A stretch of 64,000 bases of DNA from Saccharothrix algeriensis (GCF_016907655.1 NZ_JAFBCL010000001.1:4436001-4500000); one strand, 5' to 3'; positions 1 to 7,826 are shown, counted from the first letter of the stretch. The notes: generated from the letters alone by a model not told the origin. Made by a program: numbers and translations.

Positions 1-84
1 TTCGAGCTGACCGGCGACCCGACCGAGGCCACCTGGGGCACCGGCCCGGACGCCGCCCCGCCGTCGCCCTGCTCCGACGGCTGA
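1..84 (+). CDS. C-terminal end of an unidentified protein (partial)
   Basis: Frame 1 is open from the window edge and reads FELTGDPTEATWGTGPDAAP, then PPSPCSDG and a TGA stop. Only 27 residues are visible, so no family can be assigned. The Pro/Ala/Gly-rich tail ending in a single Cys looks like an unstructured C-terminus. The codons follow the G/C-ending pattern of the real genes nearby, which is the main reason to accept it as the end of a real gene. Confidence 0.5.
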   Translation, partial: FELTGDPTEATWGTGPDAAPPSPCSDG

Positions 85-85
85 C

Positions 86-168
86 CGTCGTTCCGCCCTG
101 CTGCCCGGTCGTCGCCTCGTCCTGCTGTCCGGTCGTCGTTCCGCCCTGCTGCCCGATCGTCGTTCCGC
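86..168. repeat. 24-bp imperfect tandem repeat, three copies plus a partial fourth
   Basis: Units start at 86, 110 and 134, each 24 bp and of the type CGTCGTTCCGCCCTGCTGCC plus four bases; the fourth begins at 158 and breaks off after about 11 bases. Units 1 and 3 differ at one position, and unit 2 is more diverged. The array sits directly behind the stop codon of the partial gene and outside any convincing gene. Possible copy-number variation; function unknown. Confidence 0.6.
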
Positions 169-315
169 TCCGGCGAACCGACCTCACCGTCCGGATGCGG
201 CCAGGCGCGCTGGGCGACCGCCGCGCCGGTCAAAAGTATCGAGCCCTGTTCACTTTCGTCGCGCGAAACCCGGAGTCCGTCCGACGCGCGAGCGCTCGGG
301 GACTACCGTCCAGCC

Positions 316-1230
316 ATGACAGGGGCGCGCATACCAGCCGTCGTGGTCGCGGACATCCGCAAGCACTACGGTGACCTGAAAGCGGTGGACGGCGTCTCGT
401 TCACCGTCGCCGAGGGGGAGTTCTTCGGCATCCTGGGCCCGAACGGGGCCGGCAAGACCACCACCCTGGAGATCGTCGAGGGCCTGCGCAAGGCCGACTC
501 CGGCTCCGTGACGCTGCTCGGCGAGGACCCGTGGCCGCGCAACCCGGAGCTGCTGCCGAGGATCGGCGTGCAGCTCCAGGCGTCGAGCTTCTTCGAGAAG
601 CTGACGGCCAAGGAGCAGTTGCAGACCTTCGGGTCGCTCTACGGCGTCACCGCGGCGAAGGCCGTCGACATGCTGGAGCTGGTGGGGCTGACCGACAAGG
701 CGGACGTGCAGGAGAACAAGCTGTCCGGCGGCCAGCGGCAGCGGCTGTCCATCGCCTGCGCCCTGGTCCACGACCCGGACGTGGTGTTCCTGGACGAGCC
801 GACCGCCGCGCTGGACCCGCAGGCCAGGCGGAACCTGTGGGACGTGCTGCGGGCCATCCAGGCGCGCGGCAAGACGATCGTCTACACCACGCACTACCTC
901 GACGAGGCGGAGATCCTCTGCGACCGCGTGGCGATCATGGACAAGGGCCGGGTCCTCGCCATGGACGCGCCCGCGACGCTCGTGCGGGGCCTCGACGCGC
1001 CGACGCACGTCGTGCTCCGGAAGGGCAGCCTCCCGCTCGCGGACGCCCGGGCGATCGCCGGGGTGGAGCAGGCCCAGGAGGACGAGGTCTCGCTGACGAT
1101 CTCCACCCGCCGGCCCGCGCCGGTGCTGTCGGCGCTGGCCGAGCGCGGCACGCTGGACGGGCTCCAGGTGCGCACGGCCACGCTGGAGGACGTCTTCCTC
1201 GACCTGACCGGGCGGGAGTACCGGGCGTGA
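316..1230 (+). CDS. ABC-2 type exporter, ATP-binding subunit (DrrA-like)
   Basis: 304-residue nucleotide-binding protein that would power export by the adjacent membrane subunit. Visible motifs are Walker A GPNGAGKTT (residues 41-49), signature LSGGQRQR, Walker B VVFLDEP and the H-loop in YTTHYLDEAE. A C-terminal extension of about 80 residues is typical of DrrA/CcmA-type ATPases. The ATG has no clear Shine-Dalgarno; TACCGT at 304-309 lies six bases upstream, so the transcript may be leaderless. Its stop overlaps the permease start by 4 bp (GTGA), indicating translational coupling. The substrate cannot be read from the sequence; drug, lipid or peptide export are all possible. Confidence 0.93.
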   Translation: MTGARIPAVVVADIRKHYGDLKAVDGVSFTVAEGEFFGILGPNGAGKTTTLEIVEGLRKADSGSVTLLGEDPWPRNPELLPRIGVQLQASSFFEKLTAKEQLQTFGSLYGVTAAKAVDMLELVGLTDKADVQENKLSGGQRQRLSIACALVHDPDVVFLDEPTAALDPQARRNLWDVLRAIQARGKTIVYTTHYLDEAEILCDRVAIMDKGRVLAMDAPATLVRGLDAPTHVVLRKGSLPLADARAIAGVEQAQEDEVSLTISTRRPAPVLSALAERGTLDGLQVRTATLEDVFLDLTGREYRA

Positions 1231-2270
1231 CCGCGTTCAAGAGCCTGTCGGCCGCGATGGCCAAGGGCTTCCTCCGCGACCGCACGACGCTGTTCTTCGC
1301 GTTCGTGTTCCCGTTGATGTTCCTGGTCGTGTTCGGCCTGCTGTTCCGCGACGCGGGCGACGAGCGGACGAAGATCGCGGTGTCCGGCGACGGCCCCGTG
1401 ATCGCGGCGCTGGACGGGACCGGCGCCCTGGAGCTGGAGCGGCACGACGACGTCGAGGCGGCCAGGCGCAAGGTGCACGACGGCGACCTGCCCGCCCTGG
1501 TGGCGGTGCGGGGCAACGAGGTCGAGCTGACCTTCGCGGCCAGCGACCAGGTCGAGGCCCAGACCGTCATCGGCATCGTCTCCGGCGTGGTCGACAAGAC
1601 CAACCTGGCCGCCACCGGGGCCGCGCCCGCGTTCACGCTGTCGGCCCGACCGGTCGAGGACGCGTCGCTCAAACCGATCCAGTACCTCACCCCCGGCATC
1701 CTGTCGTGGTCGGTCTCGATCTCCGGTGTCTTCGGCGCGGCCCTGACGCTCGTCTCGTGGCGCAAGAAGCAGGTGCTGCGCCGGATCCGCCTGGCGCCGG
1801 TCAGCACCACGGCGGTGCTCAGCTCGCGCGTCCTGGTCAGCGTCGGCACGGCGCTGGCGCAGGGCGTGGTGTTCGTCGCGGTGGCGCTGACGCCGGTGTT
1901 CGGCCTGAAGCTGACCGGCCAGTGGTGGCTCGCCCTGCCGCTGCTCGTGCTGGGCACGACGGCGTTCTTCGCCGTCGGGATGCTCGTCGGCGCGTTCTGC
2001 CGGACCGAGGAGGCGGCCAGCGGGGCGGCGAACGCCATCGTCCTGCCGATGGCCTTCCTGTCCGGCACGTTCTTCCCGCTGGAGAACGCGCCGGGCTGGC
2101 TGCAGACCGTGTCGAACGTCTTCCCGCTGCGCCACATGAACGACGGGATGCTCGACGTCCTGGTGCGGGGCAAGGGGATCGAGGCCCTGCTCGTGCCCGC
2201 CGCAGTCCTGATCGGGTTCACCCTGGTGGTCGGCTTCATCGCGGCCAGGGTCTTCCGCTGGGAGGACTGA
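1227..2270 (+). CDS. ABC-2 type exporter, permease subunit (DrrB-like)
   Basis: 347-residue integral membrane partner of the preceding ATPase. The start is GTG 1227 inside the GTGA overlap; longer open frames upstream run antiphase through the ATPase gene and are not real. A first membrane helix near residues 20-40 (LFFAFVFPLMFLVVFGLLF) is followed by a soluble extracytoplasmic domain of about 130 residues, then five hydrophobic segments in the C-terminal half, including the ABC-2 pattern GAANAIVLPMAFLSGTFFPL. This is the usual ABC2_membrane layout with a long first external loop. Substrate unknown. Confidence 0.92.
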   Translation: MTAFKSLSAAMAKGFLRDRTTLFFAFVFPLMFLVVFGLLFRDAGDERTKIAVSGDGPVIAALDGTGALELERHDDVEAARRKVHDGDLPALVAVRGNEVELTFAASDQVEAQTVIGIVSGVVDKTNLAATGAAPAFTLSARPVEDASLKPIQYLTPGILSWSVSISGVFGAALTLVSWRKKQVLRRIRLAPVSTTAVLSSRVLVSVGTALAQGVVFVAVALTPVFGLKLTGQWWLALPLLVLGTTAFFAVGMLVGAFCRTEEAASGAANAIVLPMAFLSGTFFPLENAPGWLQTVSNVFPLRHMNDGMLDVLVRGKGIEALLVPAAVLIGFTLVVGFIAARVFRWED

Positions 2271-2337
2271 CCCGGTGCGCACCCGACAAAACGGACCCGG
2301 GGGCCGGGTGAGCCCGGTCACCGCCCACAATGGGGGA

Positions 2338-2652
2338 ATGCTTAGCAGCCCCGTGGGTCGTTTCCGCCTCCTCGCGCTGGCCGAGGCCGTGTCGTGGGCA
2401 GGTCTGCTGATCGGCATGTTCTTCAAGTACGTGCTGGTGAACAACGAGCTGGGGGTGAAGGTCTTCGGGCCGGTCCACGGCGTCGTCTTCGTCGGCTACG
2501 TGCTGGTGACCCTCATGCTGGCGCACCGCTGGGACCGGCGGACGACGATCTGGGCGCTGGTGGCGAGCATCCCGCCGTTCGGCACCGTCGTGTTCGAGCG
2601 GTGGGCGCAGCGCACCGGGAAGCTGACCGAGGCCCGGCCCGCGAACGACTGA
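2338..2652 (+). CDS. DUF3817 family membrane protein
   Basis: 104-residue protein with about three hydrophobic segments and the family signature GPVHGVVFVGYV. Family members are about 100 residues, which favours ATG 2338 over an in-frame GTG at 2275 that would add 21 unrelated residues. CACAAT at 2326-2331 sits six bases before the ATG, the spacing of a leaderless -10 element. The function of the family is unknown; it is widespread in actinobacteria and is often annotated only as an integral membrane protein. It follows the ABC exporter by 67 bp and may be transcribed separately. Confidence 0.85.
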   Translation: MLSSPVGRFRLLALAEAVSWAGLLIGMFFKYVLVNNELGVKVFGPVHGVVFVGYVLVTLMLAHRWDRRTTIWALVASIPPFGTVVFERWAQRTGKLTEARPAND

Positions 2653-2661
2653 GCCGGGCAC

Positions 2662-2697
2662 GGCCGGGCGGATGTGCTCCAGCGCACCCGCCCGGCC
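2662..2697. terminator. Hairpin terminator between convergent genes
   Basis: GGCCGGGCGGATGTGC (2662-2677) pairs with GCGCACCCGCCCGGCC (2682-2697) over 16 positions with one A.C mismatch and one U.G pair, around a TCCA loop. It lies just behind the DUF3817 stop. There is no U-tract, which is usual in this kind of genome. From 2698 to the end of the MarR gene at 2873 I see no convincing gene. Confidence 0.65.
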
Positions 2698-2872
2698 GCC
2701 CCGGAGCGCCGCCGGACCGCCTGGGCGGCCCCGCGGCGCCCGCAGCGGCGCGTCGGGGAGGTCGTGGTCGTCCGCAGTGGACAGACCGGCGGGCACGCCG
2801 TCCGCCACGACCTGGTGGGTGACCGTCCCGCGGGCCGGCGCCGGCGGGGTCGGGCGCACGTGCCGGGCGGGG

Positions 2873-3376
2873 TCAGCTGTCGAAGTCGCCGACCGCCCGG
2901 CGGACCTTCGCCAGCAGCTCCGTCAGCTGCTCGGTCTGCCGCTCGGTCAACCCGCGCAGGCCGAACCCGACCCCGACGACGGCCTCGGTCGCGGCCTCGC
3001 GCCGGGCGTGGCCTGCCTCGGTGATCTCCACCAGGGTGGTGCGCCGGTCGGTCGGGTGGGGGTTGCGGCGGACCAGGCCGTCGGCCTCCAGCCGGTCGAC
3101 GATGTTGGTCACGCTCGTGGGGTGCAGCTGGAGGCGCTCGCCCATGACGCGCATGGGCAGGCTGCCGGTGCGGGCGAACGTCAGCAGCACCAGGGCCTCG
3201 AACCGGGCGAAGGTCAGGCCGTGCGGTTTGAGGGCGGCGTCCACGGCGGACTGGATGATCTGCTGTACTCGCATGACGCTCGTGACGGCGGCCATCGACG
3301 TCGATGGGCCGATCCGCTTCTCCCACAGCTCGGCGGCGCGCGCGATGGGGTCGAACGGGAGCGGCTGGGACGTCAT
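2873..3376 (-). CDS. MarR family transcriptional regulator
   Basis: 167-residue winged-helix regulator. The DNA-binding region runs from about residue 53 to 120, with the recognition-helix segment [20 protein letters not shown] followed by the wing [21 protein letters not shown], the classical MarR D/E-x-R-R wing. Flanking helices (residues 25-50 and 125-160) would form the dimer interface. ATG 3376 is the start; it is divergent from the thiamine-binding-type gene with only 43 bp between them. That spacing and a dyad at 3388-3399 suggest it regulates itself and its neighbour. The ligand is unknown. Confidence 0.92.
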   Translation of the reverse strand: MTSQPLPFDPIARAAELWEKRIGPSTSMAAVTSVMRVQQIIQSAVDAALKPHGLTFARFEALVLLTFARTGSLPMRVMGERLQLHPTSVTNIVDRLEADGLVRRNPHPTDRRTTLVEITEAGHARREAATEAVVGVGFGLRGLTERQTEQLTELLAKVRRAVGDFDS

Positions 3377-3387
3377 GCCGCCGAAGC

Positions 3388-3399
3388 TACCAGTGGGTA
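3388..3399. promoter_or_regulatory. Candidate MarR operator (dyad TACC-N4-GGTA)
   Basis: TACCAGTGGGTA is a TACC/GGTA inverted repeat with a 4-bp centre, in the 43-bp gap between the MarR start (3376, minus) and the GTG start at 3420 (plus). Its position would block both promoters. Assigning it to the MarR protein is inference from position alone. Confidence 0.35.
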
Positions 3400-3419
3400 C
3401 CCGGCTACAGGAGGCAGCA

Positions 3420-3725
3420 GTGCTCGTCGCGTTCAGCATCAGCCCGCTCGGCGGGGAGTCTGACAGCGTGGCCGCGGCCGTCGCCGAGGCGGTGCGGGTG
3501 GTCCGGGAGTCCGGGCTGCCCAACGAGACCAACGCCATGTTCACCCTGGTCGAGGGGGAGTGGGACGAGGTGATGGCGGTGGTGCGGCGGGCGACCGAGG
3601 CCGTGCAGGCCACCGCGCCGCGGGTGGGCCTGGTGCTCAAGGCCGACATCCGGCCGGGCCACACCGGGCAGCTGCGGGCGAAGGTGGAGCGGGTCGAACA
3701 GCACCTCGCCTCTGGTGAACAGTAG
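3420..3725 (+). CDS. MTH1187/YqgV family thiamine-binding-type protein
   Basis: 101-residue ferredoxin-like protein of the DUF77/Thiamine_BP family. The beginning [20 protein letters not shown] and the segment [20 protein letters not shown] match the family layout of paired beta-alpha-beta units, and the length is typical. Members are small tetrameric cytoplasmic proteins; thiamine binding is known for some, but the physiological role is unclear. The start is GTG 3420, with a strong AGGAGG at 3409-3414. Shares an intergenic region with the MarR gene. Confidence 0.85.
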   Translation: MLVAFSISPLGGESDSVAAAVAEAVRVVRESGLPNETNAMFTLVEGEWDEVMAVVRRATEAVQATAPRVGLVLKADIRPGHTGQLRAKVERVEQHLASGEQ

Positions 3726-3748
3726 GACGTCCGACTAATTTGACGACC

Positions 3749-4636
3749 ATGTCGCCCCGAGAGCTGTGGTTGCGCTTCGAGACCTACCACGACGTCACCT
3801 ACTTCACGCCCGAGTCCCGCGCCGTCACCGACGAGCTGGGCTGCCGGGGCGGGTGGATGGGCTACTTCGGGATGCGCGCCGCGCCGCTGGGCGCGGCGGC
3901 CCCGGAGACCGTGACCGCCGCGTTCTTCAGCTTCCACCCGCGCAAGGTGGCGCGGGCGCTGCCCGCGGCGTGGGAGGTCGCGTCGCCGGAGGTGTTCCTC
4001 CGGGCCCGGCTGCGCGGCGTCGACCGGGCGCTGCGCCGGATGCTGCCGGCCGCGGGCGACGGCGCCGACGGGGCGCTCGCGGTGGACGGCGAGGTCGTCG
4101 CGGAGGCCGCCGGGCTGGCCGTCCGGGCCGCCGCGGCGGCCCCGCTGGAGGGCCGGGTGCTGGGCGCGGCCAACGCGGCCCTGCCCGTGCCCGAGGAGCC
4201 GCACCTGGCGCTGTGGCAGGCGTGCACGACCCTGCGCGAGCTGCGCGGCGACGGGCACCTGGCGGCGCTCGTCGCGGCCGGGCTGACGGCGTGCGAGACC
4301 CTGGTGCTGTTCGGCGCGGACAAGGGCCTGGACCCGCAGTACCTGCGGACCGCCCGCGGGTGGGACGAGGACGAGTGGCGCGCGGCCGAGGCGTCGCTGG
4401 CCGCGCGCGGCCTGCACGGCGACGGGGGCATCACGCCGGCCGGCCGGGCGCTGCGCGAGGATGTCGAGCGCCGGACCGACGAGGCCGCCGCCCGGCCGTG
4501 GCAGTCCCTGGGCGAGGCGGGCGCCGCCCGGTTCCTGGAGCTGATGACCCCGATCGCGCTGGCCCTGGGCCGGCGCAACGACGCGATGCGCCCCAACCCG
4601 ATGGCCCTCGACCCGGTGGGCGAGCTGACCGCCTGA
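3749..4636 (+). CDS. SCO6745 family helix-turn-helix-like protein
   Basis: 295-residue cytoplasmic protein. The N-terminal pattern [20 protein letters not shown] followed by [14 protein letters not shown], and the C-terminal [19 protein letters not shown] segment, are characteristic of the actinobacterial SCO6745 family, whose C-terminal half resembles a MarR-like winged helix. No enzymatic motif is visible. ATG 3749 is preferred; an in-frame TTG at 3740 would add only three residues. The biochemical role of the family is not established to my knowledge. Confidence 0.85.
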   Translation: MSPRELWLRFETYHDVTYFTPESRAVTDELGCRGGWMGYFGMRAAPLGAAAPETVTAAFFSFHPRKVARALPAAWEVASPEVFLRARLRGVDRALRRMLPAAGDGADGALAVDGEVVAEAAGLAVRAAAAAPLEGRVLGAANAALPVPEEPHLALWQACTTLRELRGDGHLAALVAAGLTACETLVLFGADKGLDPQYLRTARGWDEDEWRAAEASLAARGLHGDGGITPAGRALREDVERRTDEAAARPWQSLGEAGAARFLELMTPIALALGRRNDAMRPNPMALDPVGELTA

Positions 4637-4677
4637 CCGGTCGCCGCCCGCTCCGGGCGTCGTGCCAGGATGGGACC

Positions 4678-5637
4678 GTGACAAGGCCAGACCCTCGCAA
4701 GACCGCAGCACTGTCCGCCGCGCTGTCCGGGGCGGTCGACCTGGGCGCGCTGAAGGCACGGGCCGACGCCGCCCGCCAGCGCGCCGCCGCACCGCCGCCG
4801 GGCGCGCCCGCGCCCGCCGACGGGGGCGGCCCGAGCCCGTGGGTGCTCGACGTCACCGAGGCGACGTTCCAATCGGTGGTCGAGCGCTCGCTGGACATCC
4901 CGGTCGTGGTCGAGCTGACCGCGTCTTGGAGCCCGGAGGCCGGGCAGCTGTCCCCGGTCCTGGAGCGGGCCGCGCGGGCCGGCGGCGGCGCCTGGATCCT
5001 GGCCCGCGTCGACCTCGACGCGAGCCCCCGGGTGGGCCAGGCGTTCGGCGTGCAGTCCGTGCCGACGGTCGTGGCGGTGGCCGCCGGGCAGCCGGTGGAC
5101 GCGTTCGCCGGGCCGCTGCCGGAGGCCGAGTTCGCCCAGTGGATCACCCGGCTGCTCGACGCCCTGCGCGACCGGCTGCCGGGGATCAAGGCCGCGGAGG
5201 CGGGCCTGGAGCCGGCCGAGGCGCCCGAGGACCCGCGGTTCGTCGCGGCCGAGGAGGCGTTCGAGCGGGGCGACTTCGCCGCCGCCGAGGCCGCCTACGA
5301 GGCCGTCCTGGCCGCCGAGCCGGGCAACGCCGACGCCAAGGCCGCCCTCGCGCAGGTCCGGTTCACCGCGCGCGCCGAGAACCTGACGCCGGACGTGGTG
5401 GCCGCGGCCGACGCCGCGCCCGACGACGTGGACGCCCAGCTGGCCGCCGCCGACGCGCAGCTGGCCGGGCAGGACGTCGAGGCCGCGTTCAAGCGGCTGG
5501 TGGACACCGTGCGCCGGGTGTTCGGGGAGGACCGGGACCGGGTGCGCGAGCACCTGGTCGGGCTGTTCGAGCTGTTCCCGGCCGACGACGAGCGGGTCGC
5601 CAAGGCCCGGCGGAGCCTCGCCAGCGCGCTGTACTGA
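4678..5637 (+). CDS. YbbN-like co-chaperone: thioredoxin-fold plus TPR region
   Basis: 319 residues. An Ala-rich N-terminus is followed by a thioredoxin fold (about residues 55-165) with the typical ending [21 protein letters not shown], then a TPR-like helical region (about 185-319: [20 protein letters not shown]). The usual WCxxC redox site is replaced by [12 protein letters not shown], so a thiol-disulfide reaction at the canonical site is not possible; a chaperone or holdase role is more likely. The start is GTG 4678, the codon that gives the usual short actinobacterial leader. CAGGAT six bases upstream suggests a leaderless message. Convergent with the metallopeptidase gene. Confidence 0.88.
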   Translation: MTRPDPRKTAALSAALSGAVDLGALKARADAARQRAAAPPPGAPAPADGGGPSPWVLDVTEATFQSVVERSLDIPVVVELTASWSPEAGQLSPVLERAARAGGGAWILARVDLDASPRVGQAFGVQSVPTVVAVAAGQPVDAFAGPLPEAEFAQWITRLLDALRDRLPGIKAAEAGLEPAEAPEDPRFVAAEEAFERGDFAAAEAAYEAVLAAEPGNADAKAALAQVRFTARAENLTPDVVAAADAAPDDVDAQLAAADAQLAGQDVEAAFKRLVDTVRRVFGEDRDRVREHLVGLFELFPADDERVAKARRSLASALY

Positions 5638-5644
5638 GCACCGG

Positions 5645-5689
5645 CGTCGTGCGCCCCGCCCGGCCGTGTTCCGGGCAGGGCGCACGACG
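5645..5689. terminator. Strong bidirectional hairpin terminator
   Basis: The 19-nt arms 5645-5663 (starting CGTCGTGCGCCCC) and 5671-5689 (ending GGGCGCACGACG) pair with a single mismatch around the loop CCGTGTT. It sits in the 58-bp gap between the convergent YbbN-like and metallopeptidase genes and can serve both. The one mismatch is C.A in the plus-strand RNA but G.U in the minus-strand RNA. Confidence 0.8.
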
Positions 5690-5695
5690 TCGGCG

Positions 5696-7132
5696 TCAGC
5701 CGGAGTACTTGCGGGTGCAGAGCCCGGAGCCGTCGAAGAAGCCGTCCCGGAACGCCTCCACCCGGGCGAAGCCCGAGGGCACCACGGTGCCGTTGACGTC
5801 GGCCGCGATGAGGCTCTTGTCGTTGAGCAGCTCGGCCACCGCCTCGTCCAGGTCGCCCGACGAGAGCTGCAGGTCGGCGGAGGGCTCGGCCGTCGTCCCG
5901 GCCCACGCGCCGGTCAGGCAGGCGGTGCGCAGGCCGGCCGCCGGGCCCTCCAGCGGGTAGCCGGTGGCCTTCTGGATGGACAGCGCGAAGCGCGACGCGA
6001 TCTCCGCGAAGGCCGCGAAGTCCCCGATGCCGCCCTTCTGGCCGCGCTTGGGCGGGGTGCCGATCCTGACCAGGTCGGGCAGGTCGATGGAGATGGTGTT
6101 GGTGGCCGGGCAGTACGCCGCCGGCGACGTCTCCCGCGCGTCCGGGCAGGACGGGCCGCCCTGCCCGAAGGTCGGCGGGGTGGCGCCGCTCTGCTTGAAC
6201 GCGGTGCGCAGGCTCTCCTCCAGCAGCTCCAGGTAGCGGGGCTCGTCCACCTTGAGGTTGCCCTTGCCCAGGCCGGTGTCCTGGTCCTTGGAGTCGAACT
6301 TCTGCTGCGTGATCCGGCCCTGGACCTCCTGCTCGTCGATCGCGGCGCACCGCTTCGGGTCGCCCGCGAAGCCGAACTGGAAGGCCGCCACCCGGTCGAA
6401 CGCGCTGCCGTGCGCGCCCTGCTTCTCGGCGGAGGTGCCCGCCGCGTCCCGGATGAAGAACATCGTCGCCAGGACCTGGTTGAGCCCGGGGCCGGTCGAG
6501 ATGCGGAAGTGCTTGGACCTGCCCTCGGCCACCCAGCGGAAGAAGTTGCCCGCGTAGCAGTCCGCCTGCTGCTCCTTGATGATCGACGGGGTGGCCTGCG
6601 TGATGCCGCCCTGCGCGCCGAGCTTGTACTGCACGGCGTGGCCCATCTCGTGGGCCAGCACGGTCACCACCGCCATCGGGCCGAAGGCGTCGTCCAGCAT
6701 GGGCAGCAGCTCGCCCCGGTCCCAGGCGATGCTGTCGTCCAGCGAGCAGTAGAAGGCGTTGGCCACGCCCTTGGTGTTGGTGCGGCAGATCTCGACGCCC
6801 GCGCCGTTGGAGTCGTAGGACACCAGGCGCTCGACGGGCTGGAACTCCTTGCCGAAGTTGGCGGGCAGCTGCTCGCTCCAGTACTCCTCCACGTCGGCGA
6901 GCGCGTTGATGGCGAGCCGGTCCATCTCGCCGCCGTCGCCGTTCTCCACGCGCAGGTCCGCGTCCGGCACACCGGGCTTGGCGCCGCTCTCCCCGGTGGT
7001 GATGTCCAGCCCGGACACCTTCGTCACGTCCGGCCGGGTGGCGCGCCCCAGCCCGTCCACCACCTGCGTGCACCCGCCGGCCAGCGCCGCCACCGCGACG
7101 ACCGCCGCGACCGTGAACACCCGTCGAGCCAT
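5696..7132 (-). CDS. Neutral zinc metallopeptidase lipoprotein (YpfJ-like), paralog 1
   Basis: 478 residues, predicted to be a membrane-anchored extracytoplasmic protease. The signal peptide ends in lipobox LAGGC (Cys21). The zinc motif is HEMGH at 161-165, with a downstream EQQAD (187-191) as in HExxH...ExxxD peptidases, followed by CYAGNFFRW. Cys residues occur in pairs (CRTNTKGVANAFYC), fitting disulfides outside the cell. ATG 7132 is chosen because it begins the signal peptide MARRVFTVAAVVAVAALAGG; the longer open frame upstream lacks one. Closely related to the product of 7912-9288, encoded upstream on the same strand beyond a block of hairpins. Substrate unknown. Confidence 0.9.
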   Translation of the reverse strand: MARRVFTVAAVVAVAALAGGCTQVVDGLGRATRPDVTKVSGLDITTGESGAKPGVPDADLRVENGDGGEMDRLAINALADVEEYWSEQLPANFGKEFQPVERLVSYDSNGAGVEICRTNTKGVANAFYCSLDDSIAWDRGELLPMLDDAFGPMAVVTVLAHEMGHAVQYKLGAQGGITQATPSIIKEQQADCYAGNFFRWVAEGRSKHFRISTGPGLNQVLATMFFIRDAAGTSAEKQGAHGSAFDRVAAFQFGFAGDPKRCAAIDEQEVQGRITQQKFDSKDQDTGLGKGNLKVDEPRYLELLEESLRTAFKQSGATPPTFGQGGPSCPDARETSPAAYCPATNTISIDLPDLVRIGTPPKRGQKGGIGDFAAFAEIASRFALSIQKATGYPLEGPAAGLRTACLTGAWAGTTAEPSADLQLSSGDLDEAVAELLNDKSLIAADVNGTVVPSGFARVEAFRDGFFDGSGLCTRKYSG

Positions 7133-7326
7133 GCCCCAGCCCCATCCCGATCCGTGCGGTCCGGCCCGAACCCTACTTGGCGAATGGCGGCGGTGGGACC
7201 GGAACCACCAGGCTGCGGCGCTCTCGGACAAGTCGACCGGCCCGTTCGTGCGCCCACCGCCACCCCGGCGGGACGAATGGCGCCCGCACCCGCCCCCTGC
7301 CGCGACCCGCGCTCCACATGGCTTTG

Positions 7327-7394
7327 GCCTCAAGCCGCGCCTCGCGCGGCGGCGCTTCGCTCTCGCCTCAAGCCGCGCCTCGCGCGGCGGCGCT
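7327..7394. repeat. Two exact 30-bp direct repeats, each a small hairpin
   Basis: Copies at 7327-7356 and 7365-7394 are identical and separated by TCGCTCTC. Each contains GCCGCGC-CTC-GCGCGGC, a 7-bp stem with a 3-nt loop. Tandem identical mini-hairpins of this kind resemble REP-type intergenic repeats. No gene covers them. Whether they are dispersed in the genome cannot be judged from this window. Confidence 0.7.
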
Positions 7395-7415
7395 GTTCAG
7401 CGCAGCCGTGTGCCT

Positions 7416-7540
7416 CGTGTTCTCCCCGTACGGCCTGGGCGCAGCCCAATCATCTTTGTCGGGGGGTGTCAAGCACGCCCTTCGCTTGACACCCCCCGAC
7501 AAAGATGATTGCCTCCGGCAGGCCGTACGGGGAGAACACG
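7416..7540. repeat. Nested inverted-repeat element E1 (candidate structured RNA)
   Basis: Outer arms 7416-7436 and 7520-7540 are perfectly complementary over 21 bp (arm begins CGTGTTCTCCCCGTACGGCC). Inner arms 7447-7474 and 7484-7511 are perfectly complementary over 28 bp (begin CAATCATCTTTGTCGG). Asymmetric internal loops of 10 and 8 nt separate the two stems, and a 9-nt loop ACGCCCTTC closes the structure. The same architecture recurs at 7702-7826. It is far larger than a normal terminator. It could be an RNA, a DNA cruciform or a small inverted-repeat mobile element. Confidence 0.75.
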
Positions 7541-7701
7541 ACGCACTTCCCTCCTCCTTGGGGGCCTCTCGGCCGCTCTTCTTACCAAGATCGCGCACCG
7601 ATCCAGGAAATATTAGGCGCGGTACGGATCCAAGCTGAAAAGCTTTAAAGAGTCCTCGCCGGACAGGCAGGCCGCCAAGGAGAAGGAAAAGAAAGAGCGG
7701 T

Positions 7702-7826
7702 CGTGTTCCCCCCGCATGACCTGTCAAAGACGACCATGCTTTCTTGGGGGGTGCAAGCGAAAAGCGTGCTTGCACCCCCCAAGAAAGCATGGTAGCCCTC
7801 CGGGCAGGCCATACGGGGAGAACACG
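7702..7826. repeat. Nested inverted-repeat element E2, related to E1
   Basis: Outer arms 7702-7723 and 7805-7826 (22 nt) pair with three mismatches on the plus strand that all become G.U pairs on the minus strand. Inner arms 7734-7758 and 7768-7792 are perfectly complementary over 25 bp (begin CCATGCTTTCTTGGGG). Internal loops are 10 and 12 nt; the apical loop is GAAAAGCGT. The outer arms are nearly those of E1. The inner stems share the GGGGGGTG/CACCCCCC core and the AAGC/GCTT closure but differ elsewhere with both arms changed together. The reverse complement of the loop (ACGCTTTTC) matches 7 of 9 bases of the E1 loop. Confidence 0.75.

Noticed and set aside
2698-2859. Minus-strand frame beginning [20 protein letters not shown] near 2820
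   Set aside because: Codon use is passable, but the frame runs on through the whole DUF3817 gene on the other strand with no stop and no recognisable family. Perhaps a decayed gene; not supported enough to annotate.
7416-7540. Simple intrinsic terminator or retron RNA
   Set aside because: The structure is far longer than a terminator and nested, without a U-tract, and there is no reverse transcriptase gene nearby.
7327-7826. CRISPR array
   Set aside because: The repeats are palindromic structures of different sizes, with no regular repeat-spacer alternation and no cas genes.
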